A stretch of 21,830 nucleotides of DNA from Candidatus Omnitrophota bacterium (lineage in GTDB: Bacteria; Omnitrophota; Gorgyraeia; Gygaellales; Profunditerraquicolaceae), in assembly GCA_028706895.1 (NCBI GenBank), contig JAQTVG010000003.1:1-21830 (forward strand), read 5' to 3'. A model generated the notes under the pieces. The model did no database searches and had not been told where the DNA came from. It was given only the letters and a program-made list of their open reading frames with translations. The translations under genes were made by a program, and so were the position numbers. Positions 21,830-21,830 of this stretch are shown one piece after another; position 1 is the first letter of the stretch, and every line of letters begins with the position of its first letter.

Positions 21830-21830
21830 A

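Noticed and set aside
1..21830. tRNA, rRNA, CRISPR arrays or insertion sequences
   Set aside because: I found no cloverleaf, rRNA core, regular repeat-spacer pattern or transposase frame by eye.

Overview
The window comes from a Gram-negative (diderm) bacterium of mid-range GC content. Nearly every gene reads on the minus strand, so transcription runs from high to low coordinates. Lipoproteins, an OprB-type porin, an autotransporter and a second beta-barrel show a true outer membrane. The mix of secreted lipoproteins, a GT4-toroid/GH130 pair and OprB would fit a candidate lineage such as Omnitrophota, but this is a low-confidence guess because no rRNA or marker gene is present.

Right part (about 21830 to 18240): a structured, repeat-rich edge with an open frame that may be the end of a gene. 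It is followed by a good sigma70-type promoter (21509-21536), a hairpin-rich leader containing a strong intrinsic terminator, then hflK, hflC and an MscS-family channel. These are membrane quality-control and osmotic-stress genes. A gene-poor gap (17868-18239) separates them from the next unit.

Middle (17969 to 14602): a TTGATA-N17-TATAAT promoter drives a GH130 glycoside phosphorylase/hydrolase and, with a 4-bp overlap, a GT4 glycosyltransferase fused to an alpha-toroid domain. This looks like a small mannose-type oligosaccharide synthesis/turnover module.

Left part (14564 to 1): a second promoter with identical -35 and -10 hexamers precedes a leader that can form two competing hairpins. 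After it comes a same-strand run of about 14 kb with short gaps: a small membrane protein, a DUF3313 lipoprotein, a two-repeat periplasmic protein, a beta-barrel, an autotransporter, a SAM methyltransferase-like protein, a pyruvate kinase lacking the C-terminal domain, an OprB porin, a lipoprotein with a class I glutamine amidotransferase domain, glutamate decarboxylase (gadB), the Glu/GABA antiporter (gadC), a second DUF3313 lipoprotein and the first codons of another exported protein. The 157-bp gap before the porin may hold another promoter.

The most unusual part is the gad cluster. GadB and GadC form the proton-consuming glutamate-dependent acid-resistance cycle. They are tightly coupled to an exported lipoprotein combining an FN3-like region, an F5/8C carbohydrate-binding-type domain and a GATase domain with a complete Cys-His-Glu triad. 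I infer that it could free glutamate from glutamine or gamma-glutamyl compounds outside the inner membrane to feed GadC. That would be an envelope-side version of glutamine-dependent acid resistance, which I do not know to be described. The other notable signal is the hflKC leader, where a terminator lies entirely inside a small upstream reading frame.
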